The notes under the pieces are model-generated. The model was not told where the DNA came from. It searched no databases and saw nothing but the letters and a program-made list of their open reading frames with translations. A DNA stretch of 64,000 nucleotides from Limimaricola cinnabarinus (GTDB lineage Bacteria; Pseudomonadota; Alphaproteobacteria; Rhodobacterales; Rhodobacteraceae): contig NZ_KZ304954.1 of assembly GCF_002723615.1 (NCBI RefSeq), forward strand, positions 1-64,000. Direction: 5' to 3'. Position numbers and translations under genes: made by a program. This document shows, piece by piece, positions 1 to 13,060 of this stretch. Each line of letters begins with the position of its first letter. Position 1 is the first letter of the stretch.

Positions 1-608
1 GCCCGCACCACGCGCAGCGTGACGTTGATCCGCCCGCCGCCCGGGATCAGTGTCGAGGAGCCCTCGCGCAGCCGGTCGATGCCGTGATGCACCAGCCGCG
101 CCGCGCCGGCCATCACCGCCACGTCGCCCGAGCGCAGCCAGAGCGAGGCGGTCGGGCCGCCCTTCTCGACCGAGCCGACGCGAAACAGCGCCTCGTCGCC
201 AAGCGAGATCGACACCACCGGGAAGGAGAAATCCCCCTCGTCGCGATCCTGGTGCATCCCCATCCTCGCCCCTTCGCGGTAGAGGTTGACGAGGCAGCTG
301 TCGGGATCGGCCTCCACGCCCGAGACCGCGCGCCAGACCGCCAGCACGCTGTCGGGGATCGGCGGCCAGGGCGCGCCCGTCTCGGGATGCACGGCCTCGT
401 AGCGGTAGCCGCGCCGGTCGGCGACCCAGCCCAGCCGCCCGGCCGAGGTCATGCGCACGCTCATCGGCCCGCGCCGGGTCACGGGCCGCATCACCGGGGC
501 GGCGCGCGCCACCTCGCGCAGATCGGCCAGCATCGCCGCCTGCGCCCCGGCTTCGATGAGGCCGGGCAGCACGCGCACCCCGCGCAGGTCGATCTCGGGC
601 TCGCCCAT
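1..608 (-). CDS. alkB: AlkB-like 2-oxoglutarate/Fe(II) DNA dealkylation dioxygenase, 3' end cut by the window edge
   Basis: Translating the minus strand from the ATG at 608 gives about 202 residues before the window edge, which is almost the full AlkB length, so only the last few residues should be missing. The 2OG-Fe(II) oxygenase signature is complete: N108-x-Y110, the iron ligands H119-x-D121 in MGMHQDRDE, a distal His at 174 or 175, and the 2OG-binding R193-x-N-x(3)-R199 near the end. AlkB enzymes oxidatively remove methyl groups from 1-methyladenine and 3-methylcytosine in DNA or RNA. The gene diverges from dnaK across about 200 bp. No Ada-type partner gene is visible here. The family is secure; the exact substrate is inferred. 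Confidence 0.9.
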   Translation of the reverse strand, partial: MGEPEIDLRGVRVLPGLIEAGAQAAMLADLREVARAAPVMRPVTRRGPMSVRMTSAGRLGWVADRRGYRYEAVHPETGAPWPPIPDSVLAVWRAVSGVEADPDSCLVNLYREGARMGMHQDRDEGDFSFPVVSISLGDEALFRVGSVEKGGPTASLWLRSGDVAVMAGAARLVHHGIDRLREGSSTLIPGGGRINVTLRVVR

Positions 609-673
609 GTGCCTTCCCCCGGCTTTGGTTCCATCCGCATCAGAAAATGGCGCTCTCGCACCACCTCTGCCAG

Positions 674-703
674 TTGCAGCCCGAAAACGCCCTCCCTATA
701 TAG
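674..703 (+). promoter_or_regulatory. Probable dnaK promoter, heat-shock-like
   Basis: TTGCAG (674-679) is followed after 17 nt by TATATA (697-702) within CCTATATAG. The CC-TATAT form of the -10 region resembles alphaproteobacterial RpoH (sigma-32) promoters. The predicted start near 709 leaves a leader of about 100 nt before dnaK. Assignment to RpoH is inference from the motif and from the downstream gene. Confidence 0.55.
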
Positions 704-714
704 CCCAGTGATCC

Positions 715-737
715 GCGACGGGCTCCAGTTCCGTCGC
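715..737 (+). other. Stem-loop at the 5' end of the predicted dnaK leader
   Basis: GCGACGG (715-721) and CCGTCGC (731-737) form a perfect 7-bp stem with a 9-nt loop, starting about 6 nt after the predicted transcription start. It could stabilise the dnaK transcript 5' end. It is too far from the start codon (811) to cover the ribosome-binding site directly. Confidence 0.4.
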
Positions 738-810
738 TTCTCTCCTGTCCGGGGCAGATGCCTCAACGGGTCCGCACCGGAAAACCGCCTAGAGCTAGAG
801 GGTTTTGAAC

Positions 811-2736
<1,926 letters not shown>

Positions 2737-2760
2737 GGCGCCGCGCGAGCTCTAGTCCAA

Positions 2761-2792
2761 GGAGCCGGCCCGGCGACCGGGCCGGCTCCTTT
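2761..2792 (+). terminator. Strong hairpin between dnaK and dnaJ
   Basis: A perfect 13-bp stem, GGAGCCGGCCCGG (2761-2773) with CCGGGCCGGCTCC (2777-2789) and a 3-nt loop, is followed by TTTCCGTTT. This looks like an intrinsic terminator with a short U-tract. It would reduce read-through into dnaJ and keep DnaK in excess over DnaJ. Confidence 0.75.
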
Positions 2793-2818
2793 CCGTTTCA
2801 AGAATGTTGGATGATCCC

Positions 2819-3976
2819 ATGGCCAAACGCGACTATTACGAAACGCTCGGGGTCTCTAAGGGCGCCTCCGCCGACGAGATCAAGAAAGCCTATCGCCGCA
2901 AGGCCAAGGAGCTTCACCCCGACCGCAATTCCGACAATCCCAACGCCGAAGAGCAGTTCAAGGCCGCCAATGAGGCCTATGACGTCCTCAAGGACGCCGA
3001 CAAGAAGGCCGCCTATGACCGCTACGGCCACGCCGCCTTCGAGGGCGGCATGGGCGGCGGTCGTCCGGGCGGCGGCGCGGGCGGCTTCCGCGGCCAGGGC
3101 GATTTCGCCTCGGCCTTCTCGGACGTGTTCGACGACCTGTTCGGCGATTTCATGGGCGGCCAGCGCGGCGGTGGCGGTCGCAGCCGGGCCGCGCGCGGCA
3201 ACGATCTGCGCTACAACCTGCGCATCAGCCTCGAAGACGCCTTTGCCGGCATGCAGAAGACCGTGACGGTGCCCACCTCCGTCACCTGCGGCAAATGCTC
3301 GGGCTCGGGCGCCTCCGACGGCTCGGAGCCCGCCACCTGCCCGACCTGTTCGGGCATGGGCAAGGTGCGCGCGCAGCAGGGCTTCTTCACCGTCGAGCGC
3401 ACCTGCCCGACCTGCAACGGCATCGGTCAGATCATCAAGGACCCTTGCCGGGTCTGCCAGGGCGCGGGCCGGGTCGAGAAGGAGAAATCCCTCTCGGTCA
3501 ACATCCCCGCCGGTGTCGAGACCGGCACCCGCATCCGGCTCGCCGGCGAGGGCGAGGCCGGGCTCAGGGGCGGCCCCTCGGGCGATCTCTACATCTTCAT
3601 CGACGTGGCCGAGCATCAGCTCTTCAAGCGCGACGGCCACGATCTCTATTGCCGCGTGCCCGTCTCCATGGCGACGGCGGCGCTGGGCGGCGACATCGAG
3701 GTGCCGACCATCGATGGCGGCAAGAGCCGCGTGAAGATCCCCGAGGGCAGCCAGTCGGGCCGGCAGATGCGGCTCAGGGGCAAGGGCATGCCCGCGCTCA
3801 GGGGTGGCCAGCGCGGCGAGATGTTCATCGAGCTCGCGGTCGAAACGCCGGTGAACCTCACCTCGCGCCAGCGCGAATTGCTGCGCGAATTCGACGAGGC
3901 GAGCGAGAAGAACAACCCCGAAAGCTCGAACTTCTTCTCCGCCGTGCGCGGATTCTGGGATTCGATGAAGGGCTGA
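2819..3976 (+). CDS. dnaJ: Co-chaperone DnaJ (Hsp40, type I)
   Basis: The 385-residue protein starting [14 protein letters not shown] has all type I Hsp40 parts. These are a J domain with the HPD tripeptide at 33-35, a Gly/Phe-rich linker at about 75-125, and four CxxCxGxG zinc repeats between 157 and 217 ([32 protein letters not shown]). The C-terminal substrate-binding and dimerisation domains complete it. It delivers clients to DnaK and stimulates its ATPase. The ATG at 2819 is preferred over one at 2804 because the family starts with MAKRDYY. No ribosome-binding site is obvious, and the dnaK-dnaJ hairpin lies just upstream. Confidence 0.98.
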   Translation: MAKRDYYETLGVSKGASADEIKKAYRRKAKELHPDRNSDNPNAEEQFKAANEAYDVLKDADKKAAYDRYGHAAFEGGMGGGRPGGGAGGFRGQGDFASAFSDVFDDLFGDFMGGQRGGGGRSRAARGNDLRYNLRISLEDAFAGMQKTVTVPTSVTCGKCSGSGASDGSEPATCPTCSGMGKVRAQQGFFTVERTCPTCNGIGQIIKDPCRVCQGAGRVEKEKSLSVNIPAGVETGTRIRLAGEGEAGLRGGPSGDLYIFIDVAEHQLFKRDGHDLYCRVPVSMATAALGGDIEVPTIDGGKSRVKIPEGSQSGRQMRLRGKGMPALRGGQRGEMFIELAVETPVNLTSRQRELLREFDEASEKNNPESSNFFSAVRGFWDSMKG

Positions 3977-4015
3977 GCCCGGCCCCCGCCGCTCTGGCGT
4001 TAAGCCTGCATTAAC

Positions 4016-4042
4016 CATGCCCGCGAGACACTCGCGGGCATG
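4016..4042. repeat. Perfect inverted repeat overlapping the radC start codon
   Basis: CATGCCCGCGAG (4016-4027), loop ACA (4028-4030), CTCGCGGGCATG (4031-4042): a 12-bp perfect stem with a 3-nt loop whose last three bases are the radC ATG. There is no U-tract. In RNA the start codon would be locked in the stem. It may end dnaJ transcription poorly, repress radC translation, or be a protein-binding palindrome. Confidence 0.7.
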
Positions 4043-4801
4043 GATTTCGACCCTTCATTCGCCGAGCGTTCCCTGCCCTTCGACCATGACGAGGTGGCCG
4101 AGGTCGCGCCGCTGCCGAAGGGGCGCATCCCCTCCTACATGGCCGATCATCGCCGCCGCTTGCGCGAGAGGTTCCTCTCGGGCGGGGCCGACGCCATGCC
4201 CGATTACGAGCTGCTGGAGCTTTTGCTGTTCCGCGCCATTCCGCGCCGCGACGTGAAGCCATTGGCGCGCCGCCTGATCGACGCCTTCGGCGATCTCAAC
4301 CGCGTGCTCGCCGCGCCTGCGCCCCGGCTGTCGGAGATCGAGGGCGTCGGCCCGGCGGTGCTTTGCGAGATCAAGGTGGCCGAGGCGGTGGCGCACCGCA
4401 TGGCCCGCGCCCGGGTGATCTCGCGTCCCGTGCTCTCGGGCTGGGAGCCGCTCCTGGACTACTGCCGCACCGTGATGGCGCATCGCGACACCGAGCAGTT
4501 CCGCGTGCTGTTCCTCGACCGGCGCAACGTGCTGATCGCCGACGAGGCGCAGGGGCGCGGCACGGTCGACCATGTGCCGGTCTATCCGCGCGAGGTGGTC
4601 AAGCGGGCGCTGGAGCTCAACGCCTCGGCGCTGATCCTCGTGCACAACCACCCCTCGGGCGACCCGACCCCTTCGCAGGCCGACATTACCATGACGGCAC
4701 AGATCGAGGCGGCGGCGCGGGCGCTCGGGCTGGTGCTGCACGATCATCTCGTCATCGGCAAATCGCGCGAGACCAGCTTTCGCGCCGACGGGCTGCTCTA
4801 G
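4040..4801 (+). CDS. radC: RadC family protein (JAB/MPN metal-binding domain)
   Basis: The 253-residue product has an N-terminal UPF0758 helical region with a helix-hairpin-helix segment (EIEGVGPAVLCEI, about 100-112). A C-terminal JAMM-type domain carries H202-x-H204 in HNHPSGDPTPS and D215. RadC proteins were first linked to DNA repair, but this role is disputed and the biochemical activity is not settled. The start codon lies within a perfect 27-bp inverted repeat. Its TAG stop (4799-4801) shares the CTAG palindrome with the stop of the convergent gene. The family is secure; the function is uncertain. Confidence 0.93.
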   Translation: MDFDPSFAERSLPFDHDEVAEVAPLPKGRIPSYMADHRRRLRERFLSGGADAMPDYELLELLLFRAIPRRDVKPLARRLIDAFGDLNRVLAAPAPRLSEIEGVGPAVLCEIKVAEAVAHRMARARVISRPVLSGWEPLLDYCRTVMAHRDTEQFRVLFLDRRNVLIADEAQGRGTVDHVPVYPREVVKRALELNASALILVHNHPSGDPTPSQADITMTAQIEAAARALGLVLHDHLVIGKSRETSFRADGLL

Positions 4802-6447
4802 TCCAGCGGCGCGACCCAAAGCTCGACCCGGCGGTTGATGCCGCGCCCGGTCGCGCTGTCGTCGCAGCCCATCGGCATCGCCTCGCCGAAGGCCGCCACA
4901 TCGAGCGTCACCCCCGGCGGCAGCGCGCCGCCCAAAAGCGACAGCACCGCCGCGCGCACCGCCGTCGCGCGGTCGAGCGAGAGATCCTGATTGGCGACCG
5001 GCCCGCCGCGCCCGTCCGAAAAACCCGCGAGCAGCAGCGCGTCGCCATTGTGGCGCCCGTCGCGGATCGACTGGGCGAGCTGCACCACGCGGCTACGCGA
5101 CACCGCGTCGAGCACGGCCTCCCCCGCCTCGAAGCGGAAGGTGGTGGAGAGCCTTTGATGCCCATCGAGGGTTTCGAGCATCCGCTGCAGATCCGCGAGC
5201 CCGACATCCTCCCCGGCCGACAGCACCGCGCCGGCCAGCCGCGCGCCCTGATCCTCGATCGGGATCGGGATCGGCGCCAGCCCGGTCACGCCGGCGCGGC
5301 GCAGCACCAGCTGCGCCTCCGCCGTGGCGATCCAGCCGAGAAAGGCTTCCGCCGCGTCGGGCAGGCGGCGCATCGGGCGGTAGAGCACGAGCGGCAAAGT
5401 CAGCGGGAAATCCCCGGTGGAGACGGTTTCGGGCCGCGCCGTGCTGCGCAGCCCGCATGGACCGCTCAGCGCCAGCGGCTGCGTCGCCCCCAACTGCCCG
5501 AAGGGCAGCATGCCGATCGCGCCGGGATCGGCCGCGACCGCCTCCGCCAGCGCCGCGGCATCGGGATGGCGGATCACCTCTTCGGACAGCGCGCGCCCCA
5601 TCCCCTCGATCACCAGCGCCTCGAAGCCCTGCATCTGGCCGCTCGTCCCGGCCTCCAGATGCAGCCGCACCGGCCCCGCCGCGCCGCCCAGCCGCGACCA
5701 GTCGGCGATCTCGCCCGCAAAGAGCCGCGACAGCTGCGACAGCGACAGCGCGCGCAGATCATGGCCCGGCGCCACCACCGGCACCAGCGCATCGAGCCCG
5801 ACGAGTTGCAGCCGCCCCGGCGCGTCGAGCCGCCCGAGCCCGGCATCGCGCGCCAATGACAGCTCCTCGGCATCGAGCAGCCGCTCGGCCATCGCCATGT
5901 CGGCCTCGTTGGCCAGCAGATCGGCAAAGCCGTCATCGGTCGAGGTCAGCCGGAACGAGATGCGCAGCCGCTCGCGCCCGGCGCTCTCCGCCGCGTCCGT
6001 CTCCTCGGCCCCTTCGGTCTCCCGCGGCAGGGCAAGGCTGTAGAGCGCGTGTCCGTCATCGGTCTCGATGCGGGCGGGCTCCCAGCCGCGGGCGCGGGCA
6101 TAGCCCTCGACCAGCGCCGGCAGCACCAGCTCGCCCAGCCGCCCCGCCCCCGAAAGCCGCAGCTCGGGCACCCATGTCTCGGGATCGGGGCAGTCCGCCC
6201 CCTCGCAGATCACGCTCGCCAAGGGCAGCGTCAGTTCGCCATGTTCGGTGGCGATCCGCAGGTAGCGGCCGTCATAGCCCAGAAAGCTGCCCGTGAGGCT
6301 CAGCGAGCCGCTGCGCGAGGTCAGCCGCAGCCGGCCTTCGGGCTCCTGCGCGAAAGCCGCCTGCGGCGCAAGCGTCAGCGCGGCCCAGAGGGCCGCGCAT
6401 CGCAGGATCTTTGCTGGAAAGAAAAATGGGGATCTGTCGGGCGTCAT
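4798..6447 (-). CDS. Secreted substrate-binding (PstS-like) / OmpA peptidoglycan-binding fusion
   Basis: The 549-residue protein begins with a Sec signal peptide ending near A33 (QAAFA|QEPEG). A short beta-rich region (about 35-85) follows, then a type-2 periplasmic-binding fold resembling phosphate-binding proteins (GTSGQMQGFE, PGAIGMLPFG). The C-terminal OmpA-like domain (about 415-549) has the GFSDGRGG, LSLDRA and INRRVE motifs that contact diaminopimelate. It should sit in the periplasm tethered to peptidoglycan. There is no adjacent Pst permease or ATPase, so a solute-sensing or envelope role is more likely than transport. Its ATG overlaps the stop of the upstream gene (ATGA), so translation is probably coupled. 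The ligand is unknown. Confidence 0.8.
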   Translation of the reverse strand: MTPDRSPFFFPAKILRCAALWAALTLAPQAAFAQEPEGRLRLTSRSGSLSLTGSFLGYDGRYLRIATEHGELTLPLASVICEGADCPDPETWVPELRLSGAGRLGELVLPALVEGYARARGWEPARIETDDGHALYSLALPRETEGAEETDAAESAGRERLRISFRLTSTDDGFADLLANEADMAMAERLLDAEELSLARDAGLGRLDAPGRLQLVGLDALVPVVAPGHDLRALSLSQLSRLFAGEIADWSRLGGAAGPVRLHLEAGTSGQMQGFEALVIEGMGRALSEEVIRHPDAAALAEAVAADPGAIGMLPFGQLGATQPLALSGPCGLRSTARPETVSTGDFPLTLPLVLYRPMRRLPDAAEAFLGWIATAEAQLVLRRAGVTGLAPIPIPIEDQGARLAGAVLSAGEDVGLADLQRMLETLDGHQRLSTTFRFEAGEAVLDAVSRSRVVQLAQSIRDGRHNGDALLLAGFSDGRGGPVANQDLSLDRATAVRAAVLSLLGGALPPGVTLDVAAFGEAMPMGCDDSATGRGINRRVELWVAPLD

Positions 6448-7349
6448 CTTGCCGCAAGTGTCAGCTCCGCCCCGAGATTTTGCAAGACGAGAAGCTCGCC
6501 CAGGGCCTCGCAGCCCGGAAGCGTGACTTCGAGGTCGAGGCTGGAGAGCCCGCCCGCGCCGTCGCTGCGCACCATCTCGGCCAGCACCGGCGCGCCGCAA
6601 TTGCTCTCGGTGACCTCGATCTCGACGCGCAGGCTGCGCCTCTCCTCCGCCGGGGCGGAATAGACCTGCGCCAGCCGCGCCGCGGGGGCCGCGGCATGGC
6701 CCAACGCGGTCACCCGCGCCGCCATCGGCCCTGCCGCCTCGGGGGTCGAGAGGCCGAGGTCGCCCGCCCCGCCGGGCCGCCCGCCCGGGGCCAGCGCATG
6801 CAGCGAGACGCCATCGCTTTCGCGCCATTGCAGCGCCACGCGCTGCCATTCGGCCATGTCGGGCAGATCGACGCTGGCGATCGCGGTCTCGCCACCGGTT
6901 TCGGCCATGAAGACGGCGCTTTCAGCAAGGGCGGGAAACAGCGTCTCGGCCCGGCCCTGCGCGTCGGTGAGCAGGGTGACGCTGAGCCCCTGATGGCGCA
7001 GCACGACGCGCGCCTCGGGCGCGCAGGGCGCCTTGAGGCGCAGCGCGGCCATCGCGCCGGGGCGGGCCTCGGCCGAGAAGGACAAGGCGCAGGCGGCGCG
7101 GGCCTCCGGCACCGGCAGCCGGACCAGAGGCGCGGGCGCGCGCATCGGCACCGGCCTGTCGAAGGCGATGGCGGCGGGCGGGGCGGTCTCGGGCATCGGA
7201 CCCACCATCATCGGCGGTTCGGGATAGGTGACGGGCAGGTCCACGGGGGTGGCGGAGGCGCGCGAGACGCCGGTCTGCATGAACTGGCCGATGGCCAGCG
7301 CCGCAGCGGCGCAGGCCCCGGCGGTGGCGAAAAAGCGCAATACGGCCAT
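6444..7349 (-). CDS. Unrecognised membrane-anchored periplasmic protein, coupled to the OmpA fusion
   Basis: I do not recognise this 301-residue product. It starts MAVLRFFATAG after a good ribosome-binding site (AGGAG, 8 nt away). One hydrophobic segment (about 4-24) acts as a signal or anchor. A Pro-rich stretch (about 40-75) follows, then a beta-rich C-terminal part containing scattered cysteines (ARAACALS, LKAPCAPE, ESNCGAP, LPGCEA) that could form disulfides in the periplasm. The stop overlaps the start of the substrate-binding/OmpA gene, so the two are probably co-translated and may act together at the cell wall. Any specific function would be a guess. Confidence 0.7.
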   Translation of the reverse strand: MAVLRFFATAGACAAAALAIGQFMQTGVSRASATPVDLPVTYPEPPMMVGPMPETAPPAAIAFDRPVPMRAPAPLVRLPVPEARAACALSFSAEARPGAMAALRLKAPCAPEARVVLRHQGLSVTLLTDAQGRAETLFPALAESAVFMAETGGETAIASVDLPDMAEWQRVALQWRESDGVSLHALAPGGRPGGAGDLGLSTPEAAGPMAARVTALGHAAAPAARLAQVYSAPAEERRSLRVEIEVTESNCGAPVLAEMVRSDGAGGLSSLDLEVTLPGCEALGELLVLQNLGAELTLAAR

Positions 7350-7392
7350 GACGTGCTCCTTACCCTTCTGCTGGCTCCAGCCTAGAGAAGGC

Positions 7393-7422
7393 AAAAGGCC
7401 GGCCTGCGACGGCAAGCCGGCC
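7393..7422 (-). terminator. secA terminator
   Basis: On the minus strand GGCCGGC and GCCGGCC (7-bp stem; 7416-7422 with 7397-7403) enclose a 12-nt loop and are followed by UUUUGCC. It lies 40 nt after the secA stop codon. Confidence 0.7.
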
Positions 7423-7461
7423 CCTTGGGGGAGTCATGCGGGCGAAATTGCGGCAGGCGCT

Positions 7462-10275
<2,814 letters not shown>

Positions 10276-10461
10276 TGGCGATTGTCTCCTGCCGTCGTCC
10301 ATTGATCTGCAAGGAGGTCGCTTGTCGCCCCCGCATGTGGGGCATAGATAGGGCGCAAGTGCCGCCCTTTGCCAGCCCATCCGGCGATGTAAGGGGCGGG
10401 AGACCGAGTGTCAACGTCGCGCCCGGGATGCGGTCCCCGCGCGGCCAGGGAAGGAAACCAC

Positions 10462-11304
10462 ATGATCCGCACGCTGCCCGCCGCCGCCCTGATGGCCGGC
10501 CTCGCCTCCATGGCCTCCGCGCAGCAGGCCTCCGATGTCGTCGCCACCGTGAACGGCACCGAGATCACGCTGGGCGAGATGATCATCACCCGCAGCCAGC
10601 TGCCGCAGCAATACCAGCAGCTGCCGCCCGAGGCGCTGTTCCAGGGCATCCTCGACCAGCTCGTGCAGCAGCAGGTGCTGGCCGACACGCTCGACGAGAC
10701 CCCGGCCCGCGTCGAATACGCGCTCGAGAACCAGCGCCGCTCGCTGCTCGCGGGCGAGGCGATCAACGCGATGATGACCGAAGAGGTCTCGGAGGAGGAG
10801 CTGCAGGCCGCCTATGACGAGGCCTTCGCCGATGCCGAGGCGACCAAGGAATACAATGCCAGCCACATCCTCGTGGAGACCGAGGAAGAGGCTGAGGCCG
10901 TGATGGAGCGGCTCGAGGCGGGCGAGGATTTCGCCGAAGTCGCCAAGGAGGTCTCGACCGATCCGGGCTCGGGCGCGCAGGGCGGCAGCCTCGGCTGGTT
11001 CGCCGATGGCATGATGGTCGCCCCGTTCCAGGAGGCGGTGGCGTCGCTGGAGACGGGCGAGACCACCGAGACCCCGGTCGAGACGCAGTTCGGCTTCCAC
11101 ATCGTCCGGCTCGACGACACCCGCACCCAGGAGCCGCCGGCGCTCGACGACGTGCGCGACGATCTCGCCAGCCAGATCCAGCAGGGCAAGATCGAGAGCC
11201 GCTTGGCCGAGCTCGAGAGCGACGCCGACGTCACCCGCCCCGATGAAGGCGCCTTCGACCCTGCGGTGCTGACCGATCTCGGTCTGCTCGAAGATGGCAA
11301 CTGA
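10462..11304 (+). CDS. Secreted parvulin-type peptidyl-prolyl cis-trans isomerase
   Basis: The 280-residue protein has a Sec signal peptide (about 1-20, ending MASAQQ). A helical SurA/PrsA-like N-terminal part follows. The parvulin (rotamase) domain runs from about 133 to 225 with the hallmarks ASHILV, GGSLGWF, MVAPFQEA and TQFGFHIVRL. It should help fold exported proteins in the periplasm. AAGGAAA lies 5-6 nt before the ATG. It diverges from secA across 186 bp and is followed after 2 nt by argJ, so a shared transcript is likely. It could be called PpiC or PrsA-like; orthology to SurA is not clear. Confidence 0.92.
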   Translation: MIRTLPAAALMAGLASMASAQQASDVVATVNGTEITLGEMIITRSQLPQQYQQLPPEALFQGILDQLVQQQVLADTLDETPARVEYALENQRRSLLAGEAINAMMTEEVSEEELQAAYDEAFADAEATKEYNASHILVETEEEAEAVMERLEAGEDFAEVAKEVSTDPGSGAQGGSLGWFADGMMVAPFQEAVASLETGETTETPVETQFGFHIVRLDDTRTQEPPALDDVRDDLASQIQQGKIESRLAELESDADVTRPDEGAFDPAVLTDLGLLEDGN

Positions 11305-11306
11305 TC

Positions 11307-12524
11307 ATGGCCGGTCCGGTCTCGCCCCTGGCGCCCGCCGCCTTTCCCGCCCTGCCCGAGATCGCGGGCCTGCGCTTCGCCTCGCTCGCGGCCGGGGTGC
11401 GATATGCGAACCGGACCGACGTGATGCTCGCCGAGCTGGCGGAGGGCTCGGCGGTGGCGGGGGTGTTCACGCGCTCCTCCACCCGCTCGGCCCCCGTCCG
11501 CGACTGCGAGGCCAAGATCGGCACACAGACCTCCCGCGCCGCCTTCCTCGTGAATTCGGGCAATTCCAACGCCTTCACCGGGGCTGCCGGAGAACGCTCC
11601 GTGGCCGAGATCTGCGCCGCCGTGGCGCAGGCCACCGGCATCGACGCGGACCGCGTCTATACCTCCTCGACCGGCGTGATCGGCGAGCCGCTGCCGCATG
11701 AGCGGATCGTGGCGAAGCTCGGTGAGCTGAACGCCGCGCTCGACCCTTCGGGCATCGAAGGCGCCGCGCGCGCCATCATGACCACCGACACCTTTCCCAA
11801 GGGCGCGACCGAAACGGTCGAGATCGGCGGGCGCGAGGTGAAGATCGTCGGCATCGCCAAGGGCTCGGGCATGATCGCGCCCGACATGGCGACGATGCTG
11901 GTCTACATCTTCACCGATGCGAAACACGACCAGCCCGCCTTGCAGAGCCTGCTGCGCGAGATCACCGACCGCACCTTCAACTGCATCACCGTCGACAGCG
12001 ACACCTCGACCTCCGACACGCTGCTGATGGCCGCGACCGGGGCCTCGGGCGTGGACGCCACCGGCAACAGCGATTTTGCCGCCGGGCTGGAGCGCGTCAT
12101 GCTCGACCTCGCGCATCAGGTGGTGCGCGACGGCGAGGGCGCGACCAAGTTCGTCGAGATCCGCGTCACCGGCGCGGCCTCCGACGCCGATGCGCGCAAG
12201 GTCGCCATGGCCACCGCCAATTCGCCACTGGTGAAGACCGCGATCGCGGGCGAGGACCCGAACTGGGGCCGCGTCGTCATGGCCGTGGGCAAGTCCGGCG
12301 CCGAGGCCGACCGCGACCGTCTCTCGATCCGCTTCGGCGATCTCCTCGTGGCCGAAAAGGGCTGGGTCAGCCCGTCCTACAGCGAGGAGAAGGCCGCCGC
12401 CTACATGAAGGGCGACGAGATCGTCATCGCCGTCGATCTCGGGCTGGGCACGGGCGAGGCCGTGGCCTGGACCTGCGATCTCACCCATCGCTACATCGAG
12501 ATCAACGCCGACTACCGCTCGTGA
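11307..12524 (+). CDS. argJ: Bifunctional ornithine/glutamate N-acetyltransferase ArgJ
   Basis: The 405-residue precursor matches ArgJ throughout. It contains the self-cleavage site D-M-A-T-M-L-V, with T196 as the nucleophile that becomes the N-terminus of the beta chain. Other conserved segments are the NSGNSNAFTG and YTSSTGVIGE motifs and the NPNWGR-like EDPNWGRVV. It transfers acetyl from N-acetylornithine to glutamate in the recycling arginine pathway; it may also use acetyl-CoA, which cannot be told from sequence alone. argG lies 30 kb away in this window. The stop overlaps the GTG of mutT (GTGA). Confidence 0.97.
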   Translation: MAGPVSPLAPAAFPALPEIAGLRFASLAAGVRYANRTDVMLAELAEGSAVAGVFTRSSTRSAPVRDCEAKIGTQTSRAAFLVNSGNSNAFTGAAGERSVAEICAAVAQATGIDADRVYTSSTGVIGEPLPHERIVAKLGELNAALDPSGIEGAARAIMTTDTFPKGATETVEIGGREVKIVGIAKGSGMIAPDMATMLVYIFTDAKHDQPALQSLLREITDRTFNCITVDSDTSTSDTLLMAATGASGVDATGNSDFAAGLERVMLDLAHQVVRDGEGATKFVEIRVTGAASDADARKVAMATANSPLVKTAIAGEDPNWGRVVMAVGKSGAEADRDRLSIRFGDLLVAEKGWVSPSYSEEKAAAYMKGDEIVIAVDLGLGTGEAVAWTCDLTHRYIEINADYRS

Positions 12525-12919
12525 AGATCGTCCTCGTTTCCGCCGTCGCCCTGATCGACGCCGATGGAAGGGTGCTGCTCGCGCAGCGCCCCGAGGGCAA
12601 GCCCATGGCCGGGCTGTGGGAGTTTCCGGGCGGCAAGGTCGAGCCGGGCGAAAGCCCCGAGGCGGCGCTGATCCGCGAGCTGCACGAGGAGCTGGGCATC
12701 GACACGCAGGAAAGCTGCCTCGCGCCGCTGACCTTCGCGAGCCACGCCTATGAGAGCTTTCACCTGCTGATGCCGCTCTTCGCCTGCCGCCGCTGGCAGG
12801 GCACGGTGCAGGGCCGCGAGAATCAGGATCTGGCATGGGTGCGCCCCAACCGGTTGCGCGACTATCCGATGCCGCCGGCCGACCTGCCGCTCATTCCCGT
12901 ATTGCGCGACTGGCTGTAA
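12521..12919 (+). CDS. mutT: MutT, 8-oxo-dGTP diphosphatase (Nudix)
   Basis: The 132-residue protein starts with GTG overlapping the argJ stop, indicating translational coupling. The Nudix box is complete: G-G-K-V-E-P-G-E, then seven residues, then RELHEELGI. The flanking LLAQRPEGKPMAGLWEFPGG is typical of MutT. It hydrolyses oxidised dGTP to prevent A-to-C transversions. The length is right for MutT (about 130). The argJ-mutT pairing suggests co-transcription from upstream of argJ or the PPIase gene. Confidence 0.93.
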   Translation: MKIVLVSAVALIDADGRVLLAQRPEGKPMAGLWEFPGGKVEPGESPEAALIRELHEELGIDTQESCLAPLTFASHAYESFHLLMPLFACRRWQGTVQGRENQDLAWVRPNRLRDYPMPPADLPLIPVLRDWL

Positions 12920-13002
12920 GAGGCGCACATCCTCACCGATCCCGCACCGCGCAGGCGCGGCACATTTGGTTCCAATCCGTCTCACAAAAGCGTCACATGG
13001 AA

Positions 13003-13031
13003 TAGGTTGTCCACCATTCAGAGCTTATAAT
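13003..13031 (+). promoter_or_regulatory. Likely promoter of the 47-aa gene
   Basis: A perfect TATAAT (13026-13031) lies about 30 nt before the small gene's ATG. The element 17 nt upstream is poor (TAGGTT, 13003-13008). A better-looking TTGTCC (13007-13012) is only 13 nt away. The -10 is convincing; the -35 is not. Confidence 0.5.
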
Positions 13032-13060
13032 GGACCTACGGCAGAGCTGAGGAGTCCATC

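Noticed and set aside
4040-4801. radC as a marker of a mobile or phage-defence region
   Set aside because: RadC-like genes occur on mobile elements, but here composition and neighbours are ordinary chromosomal.
12964-13012. TTGTCC as the -35 box for the 47-aa gene
   Set aside because: The spacing to TATAAT is 13 nt, too short for a normal sigma-70 promoter.
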